Source of the DNA: Phycisphaerales bacterium
Lineage (GTDB): Bacteria > Planctomycetota > Phycisphaerae > Phycisphaerales > UBA1924
Reading direction: 5' to 3'
Assembly (NCBI GenBank): GCA_020853815.1
Contig: JADYYE010000043.1
Coordinates: 1 to 64,000, forward strand
Length of the DNA stretch: 64,000 nt
The notes under the pieces were generated by a model. It had not been told where the DNA came from, searched no databases, and was given only the letters and a program-made list of their open reading frames with translations. Below are positions 46,966-55,360 of this stretch, piece after piece (positions within the stretch are counted from its first letter, which is position 1; each line of letters opens with the position of its first letter). Position numbers and translations under genes: made by a program.

Positions 46966-48522
46966 ATGCCATCCGTGACTCAGCCACCCGCGGGACAGAC
47001 CGCGAAGTCTCGCACCGCGAACATGAGCCCGATCAAGCCGCAGGACTTTGGATATGAGCAGGCGCGGCACCTGTTGTGGCGGGCGGGGTTCGGCGGGACG
47101 CCGCAGCAGATCCAGACGCTGGCGTCGTGGGGCCCGACCAAGGCCGTGGACTATCTGCTCAGCCCCGAACAGGTGGAGTTCGACAAGGTCAAGGCGGACC
47201 TGTTTGACCGGGACATCATGGCGCCGCCCAGCGCGGAGCAGCGGCAGATGTACCGCGAGGCGCAGAAGGCCGGCGACGAGGACGCGCTGGCGAAGGTGCG
47301 CCTGATGCGTCAGGAGCGCGAGCGTCTGGACCGGCGTCAGATCGCGGAGGTCCAGAAGTGGTGGCTGAAGCGGATGGTGGAGACGCCGCGCCCGCTGGAA
47401 GAGAAGATGACGCTCTTCTGGCACGGGCACTTCGCGACGAGCTATCGCACGATCGAGAACAGCTACCACATGTTCCTGCAGAACGAGCTGTTCCGCACGC
47501 ACGCGGTGGGCAAGTTCGACCAGCTCTTGCTCGGGATCATCCGCGACCCGGCGATGCTGGCGTACCTCGACAACAACGACAGCCGCAAGGGCAAGCCCAA
47601 CGAAAACCTGGCGCGCGAGATCATGGAGCTGTTCGCGTTGGGGATCGGGGCGTACGGCGAGAAAGACATCAAGGAGGGGGCGCGGGCGCTCACCGGCTAC
47701 ACCTTCCAGGACGACGCGTTCCAGTTCCAGAAGAACAACCACGACGACGGCGCCAAGACCATCCTGGGCAAGTCCGGGAAGTGGAACGGCGAGGACTTCG
47801 TCAAGATCATTCTGGCGCAGCCGGCGTGCGCCATGTTCATCGCGCGGAAGATGTATGGCTTCTTCGCCGAGGAATTGCCGCCGACGGAGCGCATGAGCGA
47901 TCGCGAGCTTCCCCCGGCGGCGGGCCAGGCGGTGCGGACGATGGCGGGCACGCTCTCCAAGGGGTGGGACCTGCGTGAGACGCTGCGCCAGCTTTTCCTG
48001 TCGGAGCATTTCTACTAGGCGCGGCTGATGGGCCAGCAGATCAAGTCGCCGACCGTGCTGATCGTGGGCGCGATCCGCTCGCTCAACGCGCCGGCGCGCG
48101 ATCTTTCGATCCTGAACGACGCGATGGACCTGATGGGCCAGAACATCCTGTTCCCGCCGAGCGTGAAGGGCTGGGAGGGCGGGCGTTCGTGGGTCAACAC
48201 GTCGACGATGTTCGTGCGTCAGAACATCCTGACGTACCTGCTGACGGGCAAGAAGCCGGTGGGCTATGACGCGACGGCGGACCTGAGGAAGTATGACCCG
48301 ATGCCGCTGCTCGACGAGCTGACGAAGGCCGACGCCGCGGCGGCGCAGGAACCGGGGCGCGTGATCGACTATCTGCTGAAGCTGTGCCTGGGGCACAACG
48401 CGTCGTATGCGCGCCAGCCGCTGATCGAGTTCGTGAACTCGCGCGGCGGGTCGCTCACGCCGGACCTTGTGACGGGTTTGCTGTTGCTCATCACCGCGAT
48501 GCCGGATTACCAGTTGTGCTGA
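46966..48522 (+). pseudogene. DUF1800 family protein interrupted by an in-frame TAG
   Basis: The ATG at 46966 follows GGAGG by six bases. The frame codes for 350 residues up to TAG at 48016-48018, then continues in the same frame for 167 more codons to TGA at 48520-48522. Both parts are clear DUF1800: YEQARHLLWRAGFGGTPQQI, MTLFWHGHFATSYRTIEN and LAREIMELFALGIGAYGEKD before the stop; MGQQIKSPTVLIVGAIRSLN and FPPSVKGWEGGRSWVNTSTM after it. The stop falls in the normally continuous SEHFY-x-x-x-x-MG link, at a variable position. It may be a nonsense mutation, a sequence error or a readthrough site; the intact second half argues that any mutation is recent. DUF1800 proteins are exported proteins of unknown role, here paired with DUF1501 18 bp downstream. 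Confidence 0.85.
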
Positions 48523-48540
48523 TCCTGGGAGCTTTGCACC

Positions 48541-49875
48541 ATGAACCGTGAACCTGCCGCCTTTACGCGTCGCGAGTTCGTCTCCGGGCTGACGCTCGCC
48601 TCGGCCGCGCTGTGCGCGCCCGCGTTCCTGCAGCGCTCGGCGCTGGCGATGCACGAATCGATGCACGGCCTGTCGTCGGCGCCGGGCATCCCCGAGGATC
48701 GCATCCTCGTCGTGGTCCAGCTCTCGGGCGGGAACGACGGCCTGAACACCGTGGTGCCGTACGGCTCCGCTCAGTATTACAAGGTTCGCCAGAATATCGC
48801 GGTCCAACAGCGCGAGGCGCTCGCGCTCTCGGGCTCGGACGGTGTGGGGCTCCACCCGCAGATGACCGGCATCCGCGAGATGTATGACAGCGGGATGGCC
48901 AGCGTCATCCAGGGCGTCGGCTATCCCAACCCCAACCGCTCGCACTTCAAGTCCATGGACATCTGGCACACCGCCGACACCACCGCCACCGGCGACGGCT
49001 GGCTGGGACGCTACTTCGACTCCGAGTGCTGCGGGCAGGGCAAGGGCGAGAGCGGGAAGCCCGAGCAGAACGCCGCACAGAATGCCGGGCAGGACGGCGG
49101 GATGGGCGCGATCGCGATCGGGCGCAGCGCGCCCCTGGCGCTCCAGGGGCGGATGGTCAAGCCCATCAGCTTCGAGAACGAGCAGCTGTTCCGCTGGTCG
49201 GGCAAGGAAATCCACAATGCGCTGTCGGACCCGTACGAGAAGATCAATCGCGCGGGCGCGGCCGAAGCGGTGGACGCCGAATCGAACGCCGCGTTCCTGA
49301 TGCGCACGGCGCTGGATGCGCAGCTGTCGAGCGACATGATCCGCAAGGCGGTGGCGGTGCGCCCGAGCGTGACGTATCCGGGCAACGACCTGGGGCGCCA
49401 GCTCATGATGGTGGCCGCGATGATCAAGGCGGGGCTGAAGACGCGCGTGTATTACGTGACGCAGGGCGGCTTTGACACCCACGCGGGCCAGGGCGGCGCG
49501 CAGGGTCGCCACGGGCAGTTGCTCAACCAGTTCTCGTCGGCCGTCAAGGCGTTCTACGACGACCTCAAAGGCCAGGGCAACGACGGCCGCGTGCTGACCA
49601 TGTCGTTCTCGGAGTTCGGGCGGCGCGTCGGGCAGAACGCTTCGCAAGGCACGGACCACGGCACGGCGGGCCCGATGTTCCTGTTCGGACCGATGCTCAA
49701 ACCCGGCGTGCACGGCGATCACCCGTCGCTCACGGACCTGGACGACGGTGACCTGAAGTTCCGCATCGACTTCCGCGAGGTCTACGCGGGGATCCTCGAG
49801 CAGTGGCTCAAGGCCGACTCGAAGAAGATCCTCGAGGGAAGCTACCGGGCGCTGGATGTGCTGAAGAAGGCGTGA
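48541..49875 (+). CDS. DUF1501 family exported protein
   Basis: 444 residues. The N-terminus has FTRREFVSGLTLASAALCAP, a twin-arginine export signal. The body has the DUF1501 motifs VVVQLSGGNDGLNTVVPYG, PNPNRSHFKSMDIWHTAD, GGFDTHAGQGGAQGRHGQLL and TMSFSEFGRRVGQNASQGTDH; the alkaline-phosphatase-like fold with several His and Asp suggests a hydrolase-like site. The function is unknown. It directly follows the DUF1800 gene, the usual pairing in Planctomycetota. Confidence 0.93.
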   Translation: MNREPAAFTRREFVSGLTLASAALCAPAFLQRSALAMHESMHGLSSAPGIPEDRILVVVQLSGGNDGLNTVVPYGSAQYYKVRQNIAVQQREALALSGSDGVGLHPQMTGIREMYDSGMASVIQGVGYPNPNRSHFKSMDIWHTADTTATGDGWLGRYFDSECCGQGKGESGKPEQNAAQNAGQDGGMGAIAIGRSAPLALQGRMVKPISFENEQLFRWSGKEIHNALSDPYEKINRAGAAEAVDAESNAAFLMRTALDAQLSSDMIRKAVAVRPSVTYPGNDLGRQLMMVAAMIKAGLKTRVYYVTQGGFDTHAGQGGAQGRHGQLLNQFSSAVKAFYDDLKGQGNDGRVLTMSFSEFGRRVGQNASQGTDHGTAGPMFLFGPMLKPGVHGDHPSLTDLDDGDLKFRIDFREVYAGILEQWLKADSKKILEGSYRALDVLKKA

Positions 49876-49918
49876 GCGGGCTGCACGCACGTTGCCGGCC
49901 CGGTAGCACGAGCAAAGC

Positions 49919-51394
49919 TCACGACTCATTTCGCCGCGCCGGCGGCAATCCCTTGGCGGCCCGATCACGATCGATGAGCCGATGGATGTTCCGCGTCACG
50001 CGGGTGAGCGCCTCGCGCTCCGACAGCGTGCTCCCCTCGCGCAGGTACTCGTTGAGCATCCGCGTCACCTCTTCTTCCATCTCGGTCTCGTACAGGTTCA
50101 CGGGTACGAAGCCCGGCGGGCGGTCCGTCAGCGCGTGCGGCGTGTTGGCGTAGAGCAGCCACTGGGCACGGTCGGCGAACATCGCCTCGCTCATAGGGAG
50201 CACTTCGTATCGATCGGGGACATTCGTCGGCACGGCGTCGGTCGGGCCGAAGACCTTCTCGATGCCGCGGGCGCTGCGGAAGCCCGCGGAGTTGATGACC
50301 GCCAGATTCGCCGGCGGCGCGACACGCAGCGTGTCCCAATACTCCGCGGCCTGCGGCTCGTCGGTCAGCCACGAGAGCATCCGCCACGCCTCGCGCTTGT
50401 TCGCCGCCTTCGACGAGATTCCCCAGCAGACGCACCCGCTCACGACGGCGGGCAGGCGCCCGCGCGGCAGGTGCACCACCGAGAAATCCAGGCCCGGGTT
50501 CACCTTCTCGATGTTCGGGATGCGCCAGGAACCATCGAAGAAGATCGCGGTCTGCCCCGCGGCAAAGAGCACGTCGGGCCCGGTCGCCGAGAGGTATCCG
50601 GCGAGGTTGGGGTCGAACGACTTGTCGTCGCGCTGCATGGCGCGCATGAAGGCGAGCGCCTCGACGCCCGCGTCCGAGTCGATCGTGCATGTGAGGGCGT
50701 CGGGCGACCAGAGCTCGCCGCCGGCCTGCTTGAAGAAGTTGAGGAAGGGCCACGACCAGACGGTGAAGTCCAGGCCTCGCTGCGTGACGCGACCCGAGGC
50801 GTCGCGGCGAGTGAGCTTCTTTGCCGCGGCGCGCAGGTCGTTCCACGTCCAATCGTGATCGGGCCCGGGGATCGCGATCGCGTCCTGGGGGTGCTCGGCG
50901 TTGTGCCCGCGGAAGATCTCGCGGTTGATAAACATCCCGAACTGGGCGTTGTCCTGCGGGAGCGCGTACACCTCGGCGTCGATCGAAAGCGCGGCGAGCA
51001 GCTGCGGCGGAATCGCTTCCTTCTGCGCCCTGGAGAGGCCGATCTCGGGATCGTTGATCCACTTCGAGAGCGGCTCGAGCATCCCGCGTCCCACCATCCC
51101 GTGATAGTCGGTGACGCGGAGGCGCATGACCTCCGCGCCGCGCCCGCGCGTGTGCCACGCGTTGTATTTCATGAGCAGTTCGTCGTGGTATCGCTCGTAG
51201 TCGATGAAGAGTTCGGGGTGTAGTTCCTGGTAGCGCTTCGCGTAGCGGTCGCGGAAGAGGCGATCTTCGAAGGGCATGCCCCACACCGCGATGCGCACGC
51301 TCGGGCGTGCAGACAGCGTGCCGCGCGAAGGCCAGAGGAGTGCCGCGAGCGTCACGACGACGACGAACAGCGCGATGGCGTGCCCGGCCCGCAT
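49919..51394 (-). CDS. extracellular sugar-binding protein of the second ABC importer
   Basis: 491 residues from an ATG at 51394, with AAGGAG five bases upstream. The N-terminal helix (AIALFVVVVTLAALLWPS) is a signal or anchor without a lipobox. The body fits family 1 binding proteins: VRIAVWGMPFEDRLFRDRYA, WTWNDLRAAAKKLTRRDASG, LFAAGQTAIFFDGSWRIPNI and AWRMLSWLTDEPQAAEYW. The C-terminal 120 residues (after VFGPTDAVPTNVPDRYEV) are longer than usual. It is the last gene of a leftward run with two permeases and is probably a carbohydrate receptor. The substrate is unknown. Confidence 0.87.
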   Translation of the reverse strand: MRAGHAIALFVVVVTLAALLWPSRGTLSARPSVRIAVWGMPFEDRLFRDRYAKRYQELHPELFIDYERYHDELLMKYNAWHTRGRGAEVMRLRVTDYHGMVGRGMLEPLSKWINDPEIGLSRAQKEAIPPQLLAALSIDAEVYALPQDNAQFGMFINREIFRGHNAEHPQDAIAIPGPDHDWTWNDLRAAAKKLTRRDASGRVTQRGLDFTVWSWPFLNFFKQAGGELWSPDALTCTIDSDAGVEALAFMRAMQRDDKSFDPNLAGYLSATGPDVLFAAGQTAIFFDGSWRIPNIEKVNPGLDFSVVHLPRGRLPAVVSGCVCWGISSKAANKREAWRMLSWLTDEPQAAEYWDTLRVAPPANLAVINSAGFRSARGIEKVFGPTDAVPTNVPDRYEVLPMSEAMFADRAQWLLYANTPHALTDRPPGFVPVNLYETEMEEEVTRMLNEYLREGSTLSEREALTRVTRNIHRLIDRDRAAKGLPPARRNES

Positions 51395-51396
51395 GG

Positions 51397-52260
51397 CTAC
51401 TCCTTCACCGCGGCCATCGCCACGCCGCGCACGAACGCCCGCTGAAAGATCACGAACACCACGATCAGGGGCAGGGTCAGGATCGTCATCGCCGCCATGC
51501 GCACCGGCCAGCTCTGCACGTAGCGCCCCGCCGAGAGCTCCGCGACCGCGAGGGGGAGGGTCTTGGAGTGAACGCTGTCGACCACGACGAGCGGCCAGAA
51601 GAACGAGTTCCACGACGCGACGAACGTAAAGATGCCCAGGGCCGCGATGGTCGGCCACGCGATCGGGCGCACCACGTGCCAGAAGAGTTCCAGGTCGCTC
51701 ATGCCGTCCAATCGCCCGGCTTCCAAGAGCGAATCGGGGACGGTCGCGATCGCTTGCTTCATGGAGTAGATGCCAAAGCCGCTGACCGCGAAGGGGACGA
51801 CGAGTGCCTGGATGTTGTCGACCATGCCGAGTCGCCCGGCGGCGATGTACGCGAAAATGAACGACACCTGCACCGGGAGCATCATGGTTGACATGACGAG
51901 CCAGAAGACCGCGCGCTGGCCGCGGAACCTGAACTTGGCGAGGGCAAAGCCTGCCAGCGCGTTGTGAACACCCGCGACGAGGGTGGTGAGCGCCGCCGCC
52001 ACGAGGCTGTTCTGATAGAAGTCCCACAGAGAAACGGCGCGGGCCGCATCCGCGAAGTTGCCCCAGCGCCATTCCCAGGGCCAGCCGGGCGGGAGGAACG
52101 TGACACTCTCTCCCGCCGCCTCGCGGGGGAGCGCCTGCAGGTCGGTCTTGAGGGCCGTCGACACCATCCAGAGGAACGGCAGGAGCATCGACGCCGCCAC
52201 GGCGTACACCAGCGCGTGAGCCGCCAGTCGCGTGACGATGCTGGGCGCGCGGCTGCTCAC
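51397..52260 (-). CDS. sugar ABC transporter permease (MalG-type), second importer
   Basis: 287 residues from a GTG at 52260 that overlaps the upstream permease stop as GTGA. Six helices. The EAA motif is DSLLEAGRLDGMSDLELFWH followed by VVRPIAWPTI. The C-terminus FQRAFVRGVAMAAVKE is typical of MalG/LacG-type proteins. It ends with TAG; the binding-protein ATG follows two bases later and its Shine-Dalgarno lies within the last codons of this gene. Confidence 0.9.
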   Translation of the reverse strand: MSSRAPSIVTRLAAHALVYAVAASMLLPFLWMVSTALKTDLQALPREAAGESVTFLPPGWPWEWRWGNFADAARAVSLWDFYQNSLVAAALTTLVAGVHNALAGFALAKFRFRGQRAVFWLVMSTMMLPVQVSFIFAYIAAGRLGMVDNIQALVVPFAVSGFGIYSMKQAIATVPDSLLEAGRLDGMSDLELFWHVVRPIAWPTIAALGIFTFVASWNSFFWPLVVVDSVHSKTLPLAVAELSAGRYVQSWPVRMAAMTILTLPLIVVFVIFQRAFVRGVAMAAVKE

Positions 52261-53147
52261 GCGGCGTTCCTCCTCATGACGCGGAGCTGAAGCATGGTGG
52301 TGACGAGAGTCAGCGCGAAGAGCACGCCCCCGATCGCGGCGGAATAGCCGAGGCGCGACTGCTGGAACTCGCGAAAGATGTAGAGGTTGAGGGTGACGGT
52401 TGAGTCGGTCTCGGTGGCGCTGGTCATGGCCCAGACGATGTCGAAGACCTGCAGGCCGCCGATCACGCCGGTGACCATGAGGAACGCGGTCATGGGCGCG
52501 ACCTCGGGCCATGTGACGTTTCGTAGCACGCCGACGCGCGTCGCGCCGTCGACCTCCGCCGCCTCGTACAGGCTCTCGTTGACGCCCGAAAGCGCGGCGA
52601 GGTACAGCACCATGCAATAGCCCGCGGTGCGCCAGACCTGGATCACGATCAGCGAGACCATCGGCCACGAAAGCCACGGAAGCCACGAAGCAATCGGCCC
52701 GCCCTGGAGAAAATCCGGGGAGCGCTCGAAGCCCACGCCCACGATCGCGCGGGGCAGGAGCCCGCCCGCGGAATCGAGCAGCCAGCGCCACACCACCCCC
52801 ACCGCGATGATGGAAACGACCGTGGGAAGGAACAGCGCCGTGCGCACCAGCGTGCGCCCCACAAACCATCGCGCCTGCACGATGGTCGCCAGCAGGAACC
52901 CCGCCAAGACGCTCGGGGGCACGGACAGCAGCACGAACACCAGCGTGTTGCGGAGCGCCGGCCAGAAACGCGAGTCGTGTACCAGCGAGCGATAGTTGCC
53001 GAGGCCCACGAAGCGCGCCGGCCCGGAGCCGCTCCAGTCGAAGAACCCGAGCGCCAGCCCGAGCAGCGTCGGGCCGACGGTGAAGACCGTCAGGATGGCG
53101 ACGGGGAACGCCAGGAACAGATACGGACTCGCGGATCGGCCTCGCAT
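52257..53147 (-). CDS. sugar ABC transporter permease (MalF-type), second importer
   Basis: 296 residues from an ATG at 53147; the GTG one codon earlier is equally possible. Six helices: SPYLFLAFPVAILTVFTVGP opens the protein and NESLYEAAEVDGATRVGVLR is the EAA motif. A longer periplasmic loop follows helix three (WRWLLDSAGGLLPRAIVG). It starts the importer operon in the order MalF, MalG, binding protein, the reverse of the usual order and unlike the first importer. No ATPase is linked. Confidence 0.9.
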   Translation of the reverse strand: MRGRSASPYLFLAFPVAILTVFTVGPTLLGLALGFFDWSGSGPARFVGLGNYRSLVHDSRFWPALRNTLVFVLLSVPPSVLAGFLLATIVQARWFVGRTLVRTALFLPTVVSIIAVGVVWRWLLDSAGGLLPRAIVGVGFERSPDFLQGGPIASWLPWLSWPMVSLIVIQVWRTAGYCMVLYLAALSGVNESLYEAAEVDGATRVGVLRNVTWPEVAPMTAFLMVTGVIGGLQVFDIVWAMTSATETDSTVTLNLYIFREFQQSRLGYSAAIGGVLFALTLVTTMLQLRVMRRNAA

Positions 53148-53261
53148 CACCCTCGCAGGATACCGCGCCGAAACGTCGGGCTTCGCGCGCCGAGAACGCC
53201 GATGGGCGGGTCATGCGGACCGTGCGTGCGAGCGCGGGTCGCGGGAACGGCAAACACCGGA

Positions 53262-53290
53262 AACACAACACCCTCGGGAAGGCCCGAGGG
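53262..53290 (-). terminator. intrinsic terminator after the first PEP-CTERM gene
   Basis: Read leftward, stem CCCTCGGG/CCCGAGGG with a four-base loop followed by TGTTGTGTTT, 30 bp past the stop. The T-run is interrupted, so efficiency is uncertain. Confidence 0.75.
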
Positions 53291-53319
53291 CGTTGAGGGT
53301 TCAGGAACGGAATGAACGC

Positions 53320-54060
53320 TTAGCGACGCCGACGGGCGACGAGGCCCGCGACGCCCAGGAGCGCCAGAGCGCCCGGGGCCGGGATTTCCTGCGTGACCCA
53401 CACGCTCGTGCCGCTCGCCTGGTCGTTGGGCGACAGGCTGAAGGCAAACTGCGAGCTCATGTCGCTCACGACGCCGATGGGCAGGAAGCCCAAGGAGCCG
53501 CTGGTGGAATTGGAATCCCACGCCGCGGCGGCGAGCGAAGCTCCGCCCAACGAGGCGAAGGTGGTGCCCGCGCCGAGGTAGCCGTTGTAGTGCGCGGAGT
53601 ACATGGTGCCTCCGCTGGCCATGCCGGTCAGCGAGGCGCCATCGCCGTCCGAATCGGTGACGGTCACCGCCGCCGACGCCTTGCCCTCGGCAAGGATCGA
53701 CGGGAACGACAGCAGGCCGGAGGCGATGCTGGCGTTGATGCCGGAACCGCCGGCCATGAGTGAGAAGCTCAGGCTGACGACCGGGTCGCTGATATAGCGC
53801 ATGGTCGTGTTGCTGAGCGTCGCGAGCGTCTGACCCTGGGCGTTCTTGATGGCGATTCCCTCGGAACCGCTGCGCCACGTCCAGGTGTCACCGCTCCACG
53901 AGCCGTCCTTTTCGGACACCTCAAAGGTGCCCTCTCCCATCGCCTGGCTGGTCACGGTGATCCGCAACGCAGACCCGACGATTTCGGCGTTGGCGGTGCC
54001 GGACGCGATCATCATCGCGACGGCAGCGCACGCGCCGACTCCAAGTCCCGCTTTCAACAT
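53320..54060 (-). CDS. PEP-CTERM-type exported protein
   Basis: 246 residues. A signal peptide (LGVGACAAVAMMIASGTANA, cut after ANA) starts the protein. The body is Ser/Thr/Gly-rich with beta-type segments, including ITVTSQAMGEGTFEVSEKDG and ASAAVTVTDSDGDGASLTG. The C-terminus IPAPGALALLGVAGLVARRRR is the sorting signal: a P-x-P-like motif, a membrane helix and an Arg cluster, recognised by an exosortase. It is paralogous to the next gene. Such proteins are moved to the cell surface or matrix. No exosortase gene is in the window. Confidence 0.88.
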   Translation of the reverse strand: MLKAGLGVGACAAVAMMIASGTANAEIVGSALRITVTSQAMGEGTFEVSEKDGSWSGDTWTWRSGSEGIAIKNAQGQTLATLSNTTMRYISDPVVSLSFSLMAGGSGINASIASGLLSFPSILAEGKASAAVTVTDSDGDGASLTGMASGGTMYSAHYNGYLGAGTTFASLGGASLAAAAWDSNSTSGSLGFLPIGVVSDMSSQFAFSLSPNDQASGTSVWVTQEIPAPGALALLGVAGLVARRRR

Positions 54061-54121
54061 GTCTGTCTCCCTTCAACTCCACGGCCACCGGGAAAACCCC
54101 GGGCGGAAACGGCCGCAATGG
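54061..54121 (-). promoter_or_regulatory. conserved leader (5' UTR) of the first PEP-CTERM gene
   Basis: Read leftward it has GCGGCC, CCGCCCGGG, CCCGGTGGCCG and GGAGTTGAAGGGAGA in the same order as the leader of the second gene. CCGGG/CCCGG with a TTTT loop and an outer GCGGCC/GGCCGT pairing could fold. The Shine-Dalgarno AAGGGAG lies at its 3' end. Confidence 0.55.
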
Positions 54122-54165
54122 AAAGGGGGTCCGGACACGCGCCGGATCTACTACCCTCCACTATC

Positions 54166-54195
54166 AGAATACCGGACTCACCCCTAGGCGGTCAA
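54166..54195 (-). promoter_or_regulatory. predicted promoter of the first PEP-CTERM gene
   Basis: TTGACC (54195-54190), 18-bp spacer, TATTCT (54171-54166). TGGTTATTGACC is shared with the promoter at 55216-55244. Confidence 0.7.
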
Positions 54196-54282
54196 TAACC
54201 ATTCTGTCAGGATTCCGTAAACACATGTAAATGAAGCATTTGCGAAAATCGGATGGGCACGGGCGGACGTTCCGAAGGAGGC

Positions 54283-54317
54283 CAAAAACACAACCCCCCT
54301 CGAGAACGAGGGGGGTT
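54283..54317 (-). terminator. intrinsic terminator after the second PEP-CTERM gene
   Basis: Read leftward, an 11-bp stem AACCCCCCTCG/CGAGGGGGGTT with a TTCT loop followed by GTGTTTTTGG, 35 bp past the stop. Confidence 0.85.
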
Positions 54318-54351
54318 GAGGGGTTCAGAAACGATCGCATGACGCGATGAA

Positions 54352-55089
54352 TCAGCGGCGACGGCGCAGCATCGCCAGAGCCAAGCCACCGAGCGCCAGG
54401 GCGCCAGGGGTCGGGATCAGGGTGAAGGTGCTGGTCGCGCTGGCGGTGTCATTAGCCGAGAGCTTGAAGGAATACTCGGACCACATGCTGGAAACCGCGC
54501 CGGGAACGAGTTGGAAACCCACGGCTTCATTGTTTGCAACTGAATCCCAAGCCCCGGCCCCGATGGGCCCGCCGTTGAGCGTGGCGAAGGTGGTGCCGGG
54601 CTGCCCGTTGTAGGCGGCGCGATACATGTCGCCACTCGCGTGGAGGCCCGTCATCGTGGCGCCGTTGCCGTTGTTGTCGGTGACAGTGACGGCGCTGGTG
54701 GCCTTGGCCTGCCCGTTGGTGATGGTCGGGAAGCTAAGCACGCCCGACGCGATCGTGAACGAGGTCAGGGCGTTTCCGGCCTGGACATCAAAGAACAGCG
54801 TGATCACCGGATCGGCGACAAAGCCAAAGCGGCAATTTTCCAGGCAACCGATCACATTGCCGGCGCTGCTGCGGATCTCCAGAGGGTCCGTGGAGTTCCA
54901 CGTCCAATTCTGGTGATCGGCATCCCAACTTCCGTCCGATTCCTGAATCATGACCATGCCCGCGCCGTCGGCGGCGTTATGGGCGATGATGGTGATCGCG
55001 CGTCCCTCGATGCCGGCGGTTGCGGCCGCCGACAACAGGAGCGCGCCGATCCCGGCCGTGAGGCCGAGACCTGTCCAATTCTGACGCAT
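54352..55089 (-). CDS. PEP-CTERM-type exported protein, paralogue
   Basis: 245 residues from an ATG at 55089 preceded by AAGGGAG. The signal peptide is LGLTAGIGALLLSAAATAGI. The body aligns along its length with the neighbouring gene product: WTWNSTDPLEIRSSAGNVIG, IASGVLSFPTITNGQAKATS, VTVTDNNGNGATMTGL and YNGQPGTTFATLNGG. It has one Cys pair (GCLENCRF) absent from the paralogue. The C-terminus IPTPGALALGGLALAMLRRRR is the sorting signal. The two genes look like an old tandem duplication. The function is unknown beyond surface sorting. Confidence 0.88.
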   Translation of the reverse strand: MRQNWTGLGLTAGIGALLLSAAATAGIEGRAITIIAHNAADGAGMVMIQESDGSWDADHQNWTWNSTDPLEIRSSAGNVIGCLENCRFGFVADPVITLFFDVQAGNALTSFTIASGVLSFPTITNGQAKATSAVTVTDNNGNGATMTGLHASGDMYRAAYNGQPGTTFATLNGGPIGAGAWDSVANNEAVGFQLVPGAVSSMWSEYSFKLSANDTASATSTFTLIPTPGALALGGLALAMLRRRR

Positions 55090-55150
55090 GATGCTCTCTC
55101 CCTTCAACTCCGCGGCCACCGGGGCGAGAAGAGACCCGGGCGGAAAGGCC
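55090..55150 (-). promoter_or_regulatory. conserved leader (5' UTR) of the second PEP-CTERM gene
   Basis: Shares GCGGCC, TTTCCGCCCGGG, CCCGGTGGCCG and GGAGTTGAAGGGAGA with the leader at 54061-54121. GCGGCC and GGCCGC can pair around an inner CCGGG-type hairpin. Confidence 0.55.
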
Positions 55151-55215
55151 GCTTGCCAAAAGGAGAATCCCCCGAGCCCTACGACAGAGCCCGGACAGAA
55201 GACCCTCCGGCGAAC

Positions 55216-55244
55216 AGACTACCGGACGATGGTTCATGGGTCAA
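55216..55244 (-). promoter_or_regulatory. predicted promoter of the second PEP-CTERM gene
   Basis: TTGACC (55244-55239), 17-bp spacer, TAGTCT (55221-55216), with ATGGTTA directly upstream as in the first promoter. Confidence 0.65.
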
Positions 55245-55360
55245 TAACCATCTCTCAATGTGGCGTATATTCAGAAATGACAGATACTTAGATGTTCGAG
55301 AGGCCCGAAAATGGCCCTTCGAACCGGACCACCAGGGTGAAACCGCGGGCGCGCTTGGGG

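Noticed and set aside
48028-48522. Second half of the DUF1800 gene as an independent small gene
   Set aside because: The ATG at 48028 lacks a Shine-Dalgarno, and the sequence is the exact in-frame continuation of the family domain.
46360-49968. 1200-codon open frame on the - strand across ctaA, DUF1800 and DUF1501
   Set aside because: It crosses three real genes and the terminator element; composition is Arg/His/Leu-rich as expected for an antisense shadow.
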